From Leptolinea sp964446955 (lineage in GTDB: Bacteria > Chloroflexota > Anaerolineae > Anaerolineales > Anaerolineaceae): a DNA stretch of 64,000 bases. Where the stretch lies: assembly GCA_964446955.1 (NCBI GenBank), contig CAYUQJ010000001.1, positions 62,001-126,000 on the forward strand. Direction: 5' to 3'. Positions 16,315-24,377 of the stretch are shown here, piece after piece (positions within the stretch are counted from its first letter, which is position 1; each line of letters starts with the position of its first letter). A program made the translations under genes and the position numbers. The notes beneath the pieces are model-generated. The model saw only the letters and a program-made list of their open reading frames with translations. It was not told the DNA's origin and searched no databases.

Positions 16315-16846
16315 GGGCTTTTACTCCTTGTGTGGAGGCTTTCCACACGGTAATGATCCAACCACTGGTGAGTAGAACAACCAGACTTGCTGAACCGGCG
16401 ATAATCGCCAGAGTGATTGGAAGCGGTATGATCTGGAACCAGGTCATTACCGTCTGCACAAGATTATTAACCTGGAAGGCTGCGTTGATCGTTACAGCCA
16501 TAAGATCAGTGATCACCTCAGAAGGTGACTTTATCAAAATCATTGTTGTTAAATAGATGATAGAAACAACAACGGTTGCGATCATCATCCATCCAAGAAA
16601 AAAGTAAGATTGGAGCCGTCGTGCTTCCTCCTTGCGCTGAGCAGCCATCAACGCAAAGCGTTTGGCGAACCCAGGGGAAGGAGATTCAAACGTCGAGGAT
16701 TTGAAAAGCATTTCCACCCCGGATAATCCTTCTTTTATTGCAGAGCAATGGGGACAGATGGTTAGATGCTCTTCCAATTCGATTTTTTGAGATTGCGTAA
16801 GTGGATCTCCTGAAAGTATCCAATTTTCAAAGGGTTGATGTTCCAT
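16307..16846 (-). CDS. Anti-sigma factor with zinc-finger domain
   Basis: A 179-residue protein. The N-terminus holds the anti-sigma zinc-finger pattern HLTICPHC (H-x3-C-x2-C) within EEHLTICPHCSAIKEG. Two membrane helices at about residues 85-108 and 140-170 place the rest in the membrane. Such proteins sequester the partner ECF sigma factor until an envelope signal releases it. The start ATG has AAAGGAG five bases upstream and lies inside the 3' end of the sigma gene (20-base overlap), the usual coupling of such pairs. It overlaps the bactofilin-like gene by eight bases. Confidence 0.88.
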   Translation of the reverse strand: MEHQPFENWILSGDPLTQSQKIELEEHLTICPHCSAIKEGLSGVEMLFKSSTFESPSPGFAKRFALMAAQRKEEARRLQSYFFLGWMMIATVVVSIIYLTTMILIKSPSEVITDLMAVTINAAFQVNNLVQTVMTWFQIIPLPITLAIIAGSASLVVLLTSGWIITVWKASTQGVKAHE

Positions 16847-17414
16847 GTGGACTCCTTTCAAGTGACGCAGGCACCGATTCCTGATAATCCACGGCAAGCT
16901 GTCTGCGCGCGCGGAACAATCTGCTTTTAACCGCGCTGGTTGATAGTTGTAAAGTTTGTGCAATTTCTTCTTCTGACATTTCGTACCAATACCTTAATAC
17001 AATTGCAGCCCTGTCCATTGGTTGCAGGTTATCCAATAGGCGGTGCAGGGCTTTATTCTCCATTTGTTTGCTTATTACCCTTTCCGGATTGGGTGAAGGG
17101 TCGGGCGCGTCTTCTTCGGGAAGGATATCAATATCCACCATGGGAAGTTTGCGTTTGCGTTGTTGGTCAATACAGTAATGTGCCGCAATTGAAAGCAGCC
17201 AGGTGGCGAATGAACGGGACGGATCATACTTTTTCATTCCTTGATAGGCTCTCCAGAATGTTTCCTGTGCAGCATCCTCCGCTTCCAGTGCATCTCCCAA
17301 CATTCGATAGCACAGATTGAATACCGGTCGTTGATAGGTTTCGACCAGTTGTGTAAATGCATCCATGTTCCCCTGGCGCGCCTGCTCCAGCCAGGTGTTT
17401 TCTGCTGTGATCAA
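16827..17414 (-). CDS. ECF-type RNA polymerase sigma factor
   Basis: A 195-residue sigma-70 family factor lacking regions 1 and 3. Region 2 runs from about residue 10 to 85 (NLCYRMLGDALEAEDAAQET, SFATWLLSIAAHYCID). Region 4 runs from about 120 to 175 (MDRAAIVLRYWYEMSEEEIA, then SAVKSRLFRARRQL as the helix-turn-helix). The start is TTG, with AGGAG six bases upstream. It heads an operon with an anti-sigma factor, a bactofilin-like membrane protein and a toast-rack lipoprotein, so it likely drives an envelope-stress response including its own operon. Confidence 0.93.
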   Translation of the reverse strand: MITAENTWLEQARQGNMDAFTQLVETYQRPVFNLCYRMLGDALEAEDAAQETFWRAYQGMKKYDPSRSFATWLLSIAAHYCIDQQRKRKLPMVDIDILPEEDAPDPSPNPERVISKQMENKALHRLLDNLQPMDRAAIVLRYWYEMSEEEIAQTLQLSTSAVKSRLFRARRQLAVDYQESVPASLERSPHGTSTL

Positions 17415-17474
17415 CGATTACTCCTGTATGTATTCTCTAACAATGTATACGGATGTAAATAAAATCGGTTGCAG

Positions 17475-17497
17475 AAAAAAAGCGCCAACAGGGCGCT
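17475..17497 (-). terminator. Intrinsic terminator after the deoxynucleoside kinase gene
   Basis: AGCGCC (17481-17486) pairs with GGCGCT (17492-17497). On the minus strand the stem is followed by a run of T. It lies between the kinase stop and the sigma-factor start. Confidence 0.85.
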
Positions 17498-17511
17498 TTT
17501 TCGAAATAGAA

Positions 17512-18150
17512 TTATCCAAAGGAGAGCTCATCTTTCCCCGCCAGTTTTTTCTGAATGGTTGAGATGACCATGTTCATATGTTCTTCGTTATGGACAAAAT
17601 CCAGGTCGTCTGTTCGCAATGTCAACACCGGACATAAGTCAAATGACTTTAACCAGTCATTATAAAAACTATCCAGCAGTTCCAAATAATCTTTCGAGAT
17701 CGTGCTTTCCATATCTCTTGCCCGGTTATGAATGCGGTCTAGAAGCACATCTACCGGACATTTCAGGTAAACCAGAAGCGATGGAGCCGGCAGGCTTCTA
17801 ATGACGAGATCAAATACAGACAGGTAGGATCGATAATCCAGATCTGTAAGGTTTCCCATTTTATTCAATGCACGGGCAAAAATATACGCGTCTTCATATA
17901 TACTGCGGTCAACAATGGCCGAACGTTCATCATTCCAAAGATCCATATGCTGCCGGGCGCGATGTCCCAGGAAGTAAACTTGAAGATGGAAAGTCCATGC
18001 CCGCATATCGGCATAAAATGATGGCAGGTACGGGTTGTCCACGACTGATTCATAGGCGGTGCGCCAGTTTAGTTTTTGACCGATGCGCTCTGTTAAAGAA
18101 GTCTTTCCAGAACCGATGTTTCCGGCAACAAGAATCAATTTTTTCGTCAT
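17512..18150 (-). CDS. Deoxynucleoside kinase (dNK family)
   Basis: A 212-residue kinase with P-loop GNIGSGKTS at residues 10-18, the DRSIYEDAYIFA motif, and a basic lid region (RIHNRARDMEST) typical of bacterial deoxyadenosine/deoxyguanosine kinases. These salvage deoxynucleosides by phosphorylation with ATP. Substrate preference among purine and pyrimidine deoxynucleosides cannot be read from the motifs alone. It is a single gene with its own terminator. Together with the adenosine deaminase and nucleoside hydrolase genes elsewhere in the window, it adds to nucleoside salvage capacity. Confidence 0.88.
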   Translation of the reverse strand: MTKKLILVAGNIGSGKTSLTERIGQKLNWRTAYESVVDNPYLPSFYADMRAWTFHLQVYFLGHRARQHMDLWNDERSAIVDRSIYEDAYIFARALNKMGNLTDLDYRSYLSVFDLVIRSLPAPSLLVYLKCPVDVLLDRIHNRARDMESTISKDYLELLDSFYNDWLKSFDLCPVLTLRTDDLDFVHNEEHMNMVISTIQKKLAGKDELSFG

Positions 18151-18173
18151 TTTTACCTGACAGGTGGGGGGAT

Positions 18174-18284
18174 GTGGTTACTACAGAAAGAATTATACAG
18201 GGATTATCAATCGGGATTGCGCTTGTTTTCGGACTAGCCTGGCTTTCTACTATAGAGGAAGATGACGATAAGAATACTGAATAA
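18174..18284 (+). CDS. Possible 36-residue single-pass membrane peptide
   Basis: A GTG-started frame with a G-rich stretch (GGTGGGGGG) directly upstream. It encodes a short basic N-terminus, one hydrophobic helix (IIQGLSIGIALVFGLAWL) and an acidic tail (EEDDDKNTE). This layout resembles real small membrane proteins. However, its last 51 bases overlap the CAP/LysM gene on the opposite strand, and no promoter is evident. It is reported as a candidate only. Confidence 0.25.
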   Translation: MVTTERIIQGLSIGIALVFGLAWLSTIEEDDDKNTE

Positions 18285-19205
18285 CACAAAAATCACGACT
18301 ATCCCGATCTCCCGGGGTCTACTGACGGGTTTTGTGGCGGGAATTGGTGTGGAATCGACAATCAGTGTGGAAGGAATCGGGCTGACTGTTGTTAACAGTG
18401 GTGTGGTCGTGACAGTCTGCGATGTGCCTGGATTTGGGATTTCAGTAACAGGTGAAGGTGTCATAAACCGAATGAAAAGGTTTTGTCCCGCGTAGATTGT
18501 GTCTGGTTCAATTCCATTTATGGCGGCCAGGTCGTTCATATCGACGCCGTACATTTGGGCAATCGTTCCCAGCGTCTGTCCAAAACCAACTGTGTGGTAA
18601 ACAGCCCCATCTGATTTGGGCGTGGTCGTTATGAGGGGAAGAATTTCTTGATTGGTGACAGGCTGGTCATTATCATCTGCTTCCGGTGTTGTGCCCTGAC
18701 TCGCTTCTTCCACAATCCCGGCGAGGTTAAGCGTTACATAAACCATTTCTCCATCCGAAGCAATACCAACGCCAGCATCGGTGTACTTTGGATTGACCAT
18801 GGCGCCGTAATGACCCGGATCAGACCAGATTTCGTTGACAATAATCGGCAGCATACCGGTGATGCCAATACTTAACGTAGCGACGTTCTCACCGGCGACG
18901 AACTTACGTCCACCTGCGTATCCGGATGCTTCCACCCGACCATTCACAATTCCTCCATCTCTTCCGGAATGCGATGACCGGCTCATGGATGCCTGATATT
19001 CGGAGTGATCCTGGGCAACGGCCATGATCAGCGGATGCATTTGGACAGGGGGAAGTCCCTTCGCGGCACGGATAATATTCACGGAATTGATCATGTCATA
19101 TGCCGTAAAATCCGCATCTGAGATCTGTGTGGAAAATGCGGTAAGGGATATGAAAACCGCGATTTGTGTAAGGATAACCAAAGTGGAGAGGCTGTTTTTT
19201 AACAT
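18234..19205 (-). CDS. Exported CAP-domain protein with LysM and C-terminal membrane anchor
   Basis: A 323-residue protein. It has an N-terminal signal helix (LVILTQIAVFISLTAFS), a CAP/SCP domain at about 35-165 (AVAQDHSEYQAS, FVAGENVATLS, EIWSDPGHYGAMVNP), a LysM motif at about 205-250 (YHTVGFGQTLGTIAQMYGVD, GQNLFIRF), a Thr/Pro-rich linker, and a final membrane helix (IGIVVIFVLFSILIVIFL). CAP domains are extracellular with varied roles; LysM binds peptidoglycan or related glycans. The protein is probably surface anchored and contacts the cell envelope. No operon partner is clear. Confidence 0.87.
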   Translation of the reverse strand: MLKNSLSTLVILTQIAVFISLTAFSTQISDADFTAYDMINSVNIIRAAKGLPPVQMHPLIMAVAQDHSEYQASMSRSSHSGRDGGIVNGRVEASGYAGGRKFVAGENVATLSIGITGMLPIIVNEIWSDPGHYGAMVNPKYTDAGVGIASDGEMVYVTLNLAGIVEEASQGTTPEADDNDQPVTNQEILPLITTTPKSDGAVYHTVGFGQTLGTIAQMYGVDMNDLAAINGIEPDTIYAGQNLFIRFMTPSPVTEIPNPGTSQTVTTTPLLTTVSPIPSTLIVDSTPIPATKPVSRPREIGIVVIFVLFSILIVIFLYSRKPG

Positions 19206-19276
19206 CGTGGTTTCAGTTGACTGGACACCCTGGTGTAGGTTATTGGAACAAGAGCCGGGTAGGCAAAAAGAGGAAT

Positions 19277-19630
19277 CTATCCGCCAGCCAGTTTAACCGT
19301 GAAGCCCCTCTTTTTTAACTCAACCAGTATTGTATCGCGGTGGTCGCCCTGGATTTCAAGATTGCCATCTTTAATCGAACCTCCAGATCCGCAGAGGCGT
19401 TTCAAGTCACTATGCAGTGAATGAAGAGTCTGCCCGTTCAGGGGAATACCGGTGATCAATGTGACGGTTTTCCCCTTTCGTTTTTTGGAATCGCGAAATA
19501 TGCGAACAACACCATCTCCTTTGACCGGGGATTGGGTTTTCTGACATACACAGGAATCGACCGGTCTGCCGCATTTAGGACACATCCGGCCTGAAGAAGT
19601 GGAATAGACTGTGGGATTTTCGTCTCTCAT
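19277..19630 (-). CDS. eIF1/SUI1-family translation factor (YciH-like)
   Basis: A 117-residue protein. Residues about 50-117 form the SUI1 fold (GKTVTLITGIPL, LCGSGGSIKDGNLEIQGDHR). The N-terminus carries CPKCGRPVDSCVC, a likely zinc knuckle seen in archaeal-type and some bacterial homologues. The family influences start-site selection; bacterial YciH acts mainly under stress. No Shine-Dalgarno sequence is visible; a TAAAAT hexamer ends six bases before the ATG on the coding strand, so a leaderless message is possible. Confidence 0.88.
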   Translation of the reverse strand: MRDENPTVYSTSSGRMCPKCGRPVDSCVCQKTQSPVKGDGVVRIFRDSKKRKGKTVTLITGIPLNGQTLHSLHSDLKRLCGSGGSIKDGNLEIQGDHRDTILVELKKRGFTVKLAGG

Positions 19631-19765
19631 GCACTAATTTTAACAAAATAATTTGGTTAAAAACGCAAAAACCTATATGATAATAATGAAAGATTTATTA
19701 ACCATTCAATGCGTGCATTTACAGATTGAAAATCTATCTCAAGCAAGGAATGGATAAAAGTACTT

Positions 19766-20731
19766 ATGGATATTACAGAGAAAGACGCCGTCATTCAGTT
19801 TACAAAAGATGAATTGATCCAAAAAGTACGGGAGTTGCAAACGCGGGTTGTGCAACTGGAGGATCAGCTTGGTAATCATAAAGAAACAATAAACAGCCTT
19901 CTGGCCAATGAAGAGAAATACAAAATCCTGATGGACGGATCAAGCGATCCGATTTTTATTTTTTCTTCTGATGGCGAGTACCAGTATGCTAACCAGGCGT
20001 ACGCCGATAGTATCGCACGCCCTCTTCAAGAAATCATCAACCACACGATGTGGGACCTTTACCCATCGGATGAAGCGGAAAGGCGTTTTGCTACTATAAA
20101 ATCTGTATTCTCGACCGGGAGCGCTAAAACGATAGAGGGGAGAACCAACTTTCGAAATCAGGACAGGTTCTTTCTGACGACGGCTAAACCAATCTTCGAT
20201 AACACAGGCAATGTTGAGCGGGTTATTTGTGTCTCCAAAGAGATCACAGAACGAAAAATCCTTGAAAAAGAGTTGATCCGTCTCAGTAATTTTGATACTC
20301 TGACCGGACTTTATAACCGTCATTATTTTGAGATCGAAATGGAGCAGGCTCAATTAAGCCGGGTTTTCCCCGTAAGTATTATTGTTGCCGATATGGACAA
20401 GCTGAAATGGATAAATGACCAATACGGGAACGCTGCGGGAGATGTCGCTATTCAAAAAACAGCGATGGTAATTCAGGACTCGATCCGATCGAATGACATT
20501 GCAGCCCGTATTGGTGGGGACGAATTTGCTGTGCTGCTTGTTGGCGCAAATGAAGAATCGGCCAGCGAGATTGTGAAGCGATTAAGATTCAAGCTCCATT
20601 CTCTCGATGATCCCGCGCTGCAATTGTCCATCGGGTTCGCGACGGGTGAGGCGGGTTCGAATCTGGTCGATGTCTTCCGCCTCGCGGATGAACGCATGTA
20701 TCAGAGCAAATCAGGTAAAAAGAGCATCTGA
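19766..20731 (+). CDS. PAS-GGDEF diguanylate cyclase
   Basis: A 321-residue protein. It begins with a short coiled coil (about 12-45, LIQKVRELQTRVVQLEDQLG), followed by a PAS domain (about 50-165, ILMDGSSDPIFIFSSDGEY) and a GGDEF domain (about 170-318). The catalytic motif is RIGGDEFAVLL near residue 250. An inhibitory I-site RSND lies five residues upstream, so product feedback is likely. It makes cyclic di-GMP in response to whatever the PAS domain senses. No transmembrane segment is seen, so it is cytoplasmic. Confidence 0.92.
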   Translation: MDITEKDAVIQFTKDELIQKVRELQTRVVQLEDQLGNHKETINSLLANEEKYKILMDGSSDPIFIFSSDGEYQYANQAYADSIARPLQEIINHTMWDLYPSDEAERRFATIKSVFSTGSAKTIEGRTNFRNQDRFFLTTAKPIFDNTGNVERVICVSKEITERKILEKELIRLSNFDTLTGLYNRHYFEIEMEQAQLSRVFPVSIIVADMDKLKWINDQYGNAAGDVAIQKTAMVIQDSIRSNDIAARIGGDEFAVLLVGANEESASEIVKRLRFKLHSLDDPALQLSIGFATGEAGSNLVDVFRLADERMYQSKSGKKSI

Positions 20732-20736
20732 TTGGA

Positions 20737-21102
20737 TTAAGGCAGGGAATCCAGCCATGAGACTGCCTCATCCCTGGATGGAAAGACTCGAAAATCATTA
20801 CGCCGGTTGGTCTCAATGACCATTTCGTAAAACCGGCCTGTTCCGATCTTTTCGGGTGGAATTATGGCAGCGACGATGATCCTGTACATAGTCCATTTCA
20901 ACATCAACGCGCCTGCAAGCCCTGTCTTCAGGTTATAAAAGTCTTCACTCAGGTTGGTGGAGTGCAACAGGATCGAATCCGCGTGTTCTTCGCCGCAAAT
21001 GCCAAGGAGATCAAGAGCAGATTGTTCATCCGAAATGATGCCTCCTTGCGGTAAACATTCAATACATATTCGGTTTTTTAGGGGAATAATCTGATGCTCC
21101 AT
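20737..21102 (-). CDS. DUF4180-family protein
   Basis: A 121-residue protein matching the DUF4180 pattern: GGIISDEQSALDLLGICGEE, then LSEDFYNLKTGLAGALMLKW, then a C-terminal IETNRRNDFRVFPSRDEAVS. The fold resembles STAS/SpoIIAA-like modules. Its function is unknown. It is convergent with the diguanylate cyclase (five bases between stops) and lies 24 bases downstream of a nitroreductase gene on the same strand, so it may be co-transcribed with that gene. Confidence 0.72.
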   Translation of the reverse strand: MEHQIIPLKNRICIECLPQGGIISDEQSALDLLGICGEEHADSILLHSTNLSEDFYNLKTGLAGALMLKWTMYRIIVAAIIPPEKIGTGRFYEMVIETNRRNDFRVFPSRDEAVSWLDSLP

Positions 21103-21126
21103 GCCGGGATCCTTTATTGGCTTTTT

Positions 21127-21753
21127 TCACCAATTGTTATAGTGGATTCTATCATCTATGGTAATGGTCGATTGGTTGGCGCGTTTGGCATTCTTGCCGG
21201 GGTACCCCAGTGCAATCCAACAGGGAATTTCGTACTCTTCCGGTATCTGGCAAAATTCTTTCAATTTTTTCCGTTCCTCTTCGAATGGAATGCGGGTAAC
21301 GCCAAACACCCCTTCTGCCGTTGCGGCCAACAGCAGGTTCTCGATCGCCATCCAGATGGACGCGAAGGCATTCAAGTCTGAAAGACTTGCTGGTTTTAAA
21401 AGATCGGATGGCTGGCGGAAGCAGGGAAGAATTAAACAAGAACAATTCAAGAGCATGGAGACTTGCCTGGGTATTGCCTCAATATACATCTCCCTCTGGT
21501 CGAGGTCAGTCAGTTTCCACTGATCTGTAATTCCAACCGCAGCCGTGCGTGTTACCGGTTTCAATAACTGGTTGATCATGTTCTGTCGTTTTTCACGATC
21601 ATTCAATAACAAAAAATGCCATTCACGCATATGGTCATTTGTTGGGGCTGTATATGCCGCTTCAATAATTTTTCGAATAATATTTTCAGGGATTACTTCG
21701 GAGGAAAAATCGCGAATCGTGTGTCTCTGATGTAATGCTTCATATAAATCCAC
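21127..21753 (-). CDS. Nitroreductase-family FMN oxidoreductase
   Basis: A 208-residue member of the nitroreductase family. Seen: the N-terminal LHQRHTIRDFSSEVIPE with the FMN-phosphate binding Arg cluster, AAYTAPTNDHMREWHFLLL, and the C-terminal IPEEYEIPCWIALGYPG. These proteins bind FMN and reduce nitro compounds, quinones or enones with NAD(P)H. The natural substrate is unknown. The start is GTG with a weak AGGG upstream. It is separated by 135 bases from the divergent GntR gene with its palindromic operator, so the two could share control. Confidence 0.85.
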   Translation of the reverse strand: MDLYEALHQRHTIRDFSSEVIPENIIRKIIEAAYTAPTNDHMREWHFLLLNDREKRQNMINQLLKPVTRTAAVGITDQWKLTDLDQREMYIEAIPRQVSMLLNCSCLILPCFRQPSDLLKPASLSDLNAFASIWMAIENLLLAATAEGVFGVTRIPFEEERKKLKEFCQIPEEYEIPCWIALGYPGKNAKRANQSTITIDDRIHYNNW

Positions 21754-21838
21754 TTAATTGACCCTGCCTTTTTATAGAATATTAGACCTATTATAGTGGA
21801 AAGAACGTGAAGATAGAAGAAATCGAAATAATTCATAG

Positions 21839-21878
21839 TTGACATATGAATATATTAGTAATATATTACTAATATATT
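21839..21878 (+). promoter_or_regulatory. Promoter of the GntR gene overlapped by a perfect 30-bp palindrome
   Basis: TTGACA at 21839-21844 and TATATT at 21862-21867 are spaced by exactly 17 bases. Bases 21849-21878 form a perfect 30-bp inverted repeat centred between 21863 and 21864, made of an AT-rich arm (AATATATTAGTAATA) and its complement. It covers the spacer, the -10 and the likely start of transcription. It is ten bases before the GntR ATG, so autorepression is the simplest reading. Confidence 0.75.
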
Positions 21879-21888
21879 AGAAGGAATC

Positions 21889-22608
21889 ATGAAAAAAGCA
21901 GAAACCAGCGGATTACTATCTCACAGGGCATACCATTCTATCAAGAATGACATTGTAGCCTGCAAACTACCCCCTGGTGGTTTTATCGCACAGATGGACC
22001 TGGCGGACCGATATCAGGTGGGGTTGACGCCGGTACGTGAAGCCTTAAGGCAACTGGCGCAGGAGGGATTCGTTCAGCCAGTTCCCCGAATGGGTTATAT
22101 AGTCAGCCCGATTACGGCTCGTGATGTTGAGGAAATCTACGAGATGCGAATCATTCTCGAAACCACATCTGTTCGTCTCGCAGCTACCCGTGGAACAGAG
22201 ATTGAGCTCCGGTACTTGATGGAAATGGCCGACTTTTCATATAGATACAAAGATCTGACTAGTTATTCACGTTTTCTCGGGCAGAATAAGACTTTCCATG
22301 AAACCATAGGCCGTTTGGCAAAAAATAAAAGACTGGAACAACATATATCCCGCACAATGGACGAGTTGACCCGTGTTTTTCACCTGGGATTGGATATCAG
22401 GGATAGCGCGGAAGAGATGCGCAGTGATCATATCTCTCTGGCAAAAGCGCTACTGGAAAGAGACGCAAATCTCGCCGAGCGGCTGATACGATCTGAAATT
22501 CTTCTCTCGCGAGAGAGGGTGATGGAAGCGTTGCAGGTCTTCGCGAGTGATGTGATCTCAACTGAGAACCTGGCAGATGTATCACACCAACATTCATACT
22601 TTGATTGA
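21889..22608 (+). CDS. GntR-family (FCD) transcriptional regulator
   Basis: A 239-residue regulator. The N-terminal winged helix (about 8-80) includes LPPGGFIAQMDLADRYQVG and TPVREALRQLAQEG. The C-terminal all-helical FCD ligand-binding domain (about 85-225) includes YEMRIILETTSVRLAA and FHETIGRLAKNKRLEQ. FCD regulators often bind organic acids and control a neighbouring catabolic gene. It has AGAAGGA before its ATG. The gene for a MOCOS-like PLP enzyme begins 48 bases downstream and is the most likely target. Confidence 0.9.
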   Translation: MKKAETSGLLSHRAYHSIKNDIVACKLPPGGFIAQMDLADRYQVGLTPVREALRQLAQEGFVQPVPRMGYIVSPITARDVEEIYEMRIILETTSVRLAATRGTEIELRYLMEMADFSYRYKDLTSYSRFLGQNKTFHETIGRLAKNKRLEQHISRTMDELTRVFHLGLDIRDSAEEMRSDHISLAKALLERDANLAERLIRSEILLSRERVMEALQVFASDVISTENLADVSHQHSYFD

Positions 22609-22656
22609 TTATTGTTTTCAAAAAAAGGCTGTTCACTAAAAAAGAAAGGGACCAGA

Positions 22657-24120
22657 ATGAAATTTTTTCATCAAAAATCAAAAACAACCTTTGAGGAAGA
22701 ATTGGTCCAACAACTACGTGAAAAGGCGCCTGATTTTCTGGCTGCAAATCCTGATTATCCTGCAACATTCGCGATCGATAGTATTCGACAACAGGAATAC
22801 AGCCGAATTGACCGGCTTGGACATGTTTACCTTGACTACACGGGGGGCGGGCTTTACAGCGAGACCCAGATTCAAGAACACGTTAAATTGCTTGAAGAGA
22901 ATGTCTATGGCAACCCTCATTCCACGAATCCGACATCCATGGCTATCACACGGCTGGTCGAGAGCGCACGGGCCAGTGTCTTAAAATTCTTCAACGCGTC
23001 TCCGGAAGAATATGTTTGCATTTTTACGCAGAACGCGAGTGGTGCGTTGAAATTAGTTGGTGAGTCGTATCCATTCGGTCCGGGTGATACTTACCTTTTA
23101 ACCTTCGACAATCACAATTCCATAAATGGGATACGTGAATTTGCTCGGTCCAAGGGAGCGACAATCCACTATTCCCCGGTGCTTCCACCAGAAATGCGTT
23201 TGGATTCTGAGCGACTCGAAAATTTTCTCGAATTTAAAAAGACGGGTGGGAATAATCTTTTCGCGTTTCCAGCGCAATCCAACTTTTCCGGTGTTCAGCA
23301 TCCTCTCGATTGGATCGAGAAAGCACACAGGAAGGGCTGGGATGTTTTGCTTGACGGAGCGGCTTTTGTCCCAACGAACCGTCTTGATTTAAGTCAGGTC
23401 AAGCCAGATTTCGTATGCCTTTCTTTTTATAAAATTTTTGGCTACCCAACTGGTGTAGGTGCGCTGCTGGCAAGACAGACTGTAATGCCCAAATTGCATC
23501 GACCCTGGTTTGCAGGCGGAACGATAACAGTCGCTTCTGTTCAAGGTGATACATATTATTTGCACAAGGGGGCAGAGGGATATGAAGACGGAACACTAAA
23601 TTATCTTAACCTGCCGGCTGTTGAAATTGGTTTGAACCATATGACGCGGGTTGGATATGATGTTATTCATTCACGAGTGAGCTATCTGACTGGCTGGTTA
23701 TTGGAAAAACTTATTGATCTGCGCCACTCTAGCGGTTTACCTGTCGTTAAGATCTATGGACCGGAGAATATGGATGCCCGTGGAGGTACGATCGCTTTGA
23801 ATTTCTTCGATCGAAATGGGCATTTCATTGATCACCTTAAAGTGGAACAACGGGCCAATCAGAAGAATATTTCCATTCGTACCGGATGTTTTTGCAATCC
23901 GGGTGGGGGTGAGCTGGCACTGGGTATTTCAGCGGAGGAATTGACTTCATGCTTTGCTATCAGACCGAACATGGAGTATGAAGATTTCCGGCGTTGCATT
24001 GATGATAAAAGTAATGGCGCCGTGCGTATTTCCATAGGTTTGGTATCGAATTTTGACGATGTGAACCAATTTCTGGAATTTGCCAGTCAATTTATCGATT
24101 GCAACAGTGTGGATATCTAA
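22657..24120 (+). CDS. Class V aminotransferase, MOCOS/cysteine desulfurase-like
   Basis: A 487-residue PLP enzyme of the class V (NifS-like) fold. Key segments are VYLDYTGGGLYSE, NPHSTNPTS, FTQNASGALKLVGESYPFG, LLDGAAFVPTN, and LSFYKIFGYPTGVGALL with the Schiff-base Lys. The SFYKxFGxPTGxGALL pattern is typical of molybdenum-cofactor sulfurase N-terminal domains. A C-terminal TGCFCNPGGGELA could carry a persulfide-accepting Cys. No MOSC domain follows, so it is not a full MOCOS; it may move sulfur to an unknown acceptor. ATG at 22657 was chosen for the AAAGGG upstream. It follows the GntR gene. Confidence 0.82.
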   Translation: MKFFHQKSKTTFEEELVQQLREKAPDFLAANPDYPATFAIDSIRQQEYSRIDRLGHVYLDYTGGGLYSETQIQEHVKLLEENVYGNPHSTNPTSMAITRLVESARASVLKFFNASPEEYVCIFTQNASGALKLVGESYPFGPGDTYLLTFDNHNSINGIREFARSKGATIHYSPVLPPEMRLDSERLENFLEFKKTGGNNLFAFPAQSNFSGVQHPLDWIEKAHRKGWDVLLDGAAFVPTNRLDLSQVKPDFVCLSFYKIFGYPTGVGALLARQTVMPKLHRPWFAGGTITVASVQGDTYYLHKGAEGYEDGTLNYLNLPAVEIGLNHMTRVGYDVIHSRVSYLTGWLLEKLIDLRHSSGLPVVKIYGPENMDARGGTIALNFFDRNGHFIDHLKVEQRANQKNISIRTGCFCNPGGGELALGISAEELTSCFAIRPNMEYEDFRRCIDDKSNGAVRISIGLVSNFDDVNQFLEFASQFIDCNSVDI

Positions 24121-24261
24121 TAGATTACATACCTTCTGTCAACTTCTTCACATTGGTCTGATGGATGATATCTGATATTAGAAATGCGGACACGGTCATA
24201 AAATCCAGTGCAATTATCAGATAAAAGCAAATATGCATCCAGGGTGCTGTAAAAAATCATT

Positions 24262-24280
24262 TGTATAAACGGCTTATACA
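24262..24280. promoter_or_regulatory. Candidate operator upstream of the alcohol dehydrogenase
   Basis: TGTATAA (24262-24268) and TTATACA (24274-24280) form a perfect inverted repeat with a five-base spacer, about 100 bases before the dehydrogenase ATG. Half-site-like CCTGTA copies follow at about 24294 and 24332. The binding protein is unknown. The rest of the 257-base gap shows nothing clear. Confidence 0.35.
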
Positions 24281-24377
24281 GGATAATCAAAAACCTGTAT
24301 TTCAGTATGTATAATTTAGTAGTGTTATATCAACCTGTACGATAATTTTGTTTACTGTGTAAAGAATTGGAGAAAAC

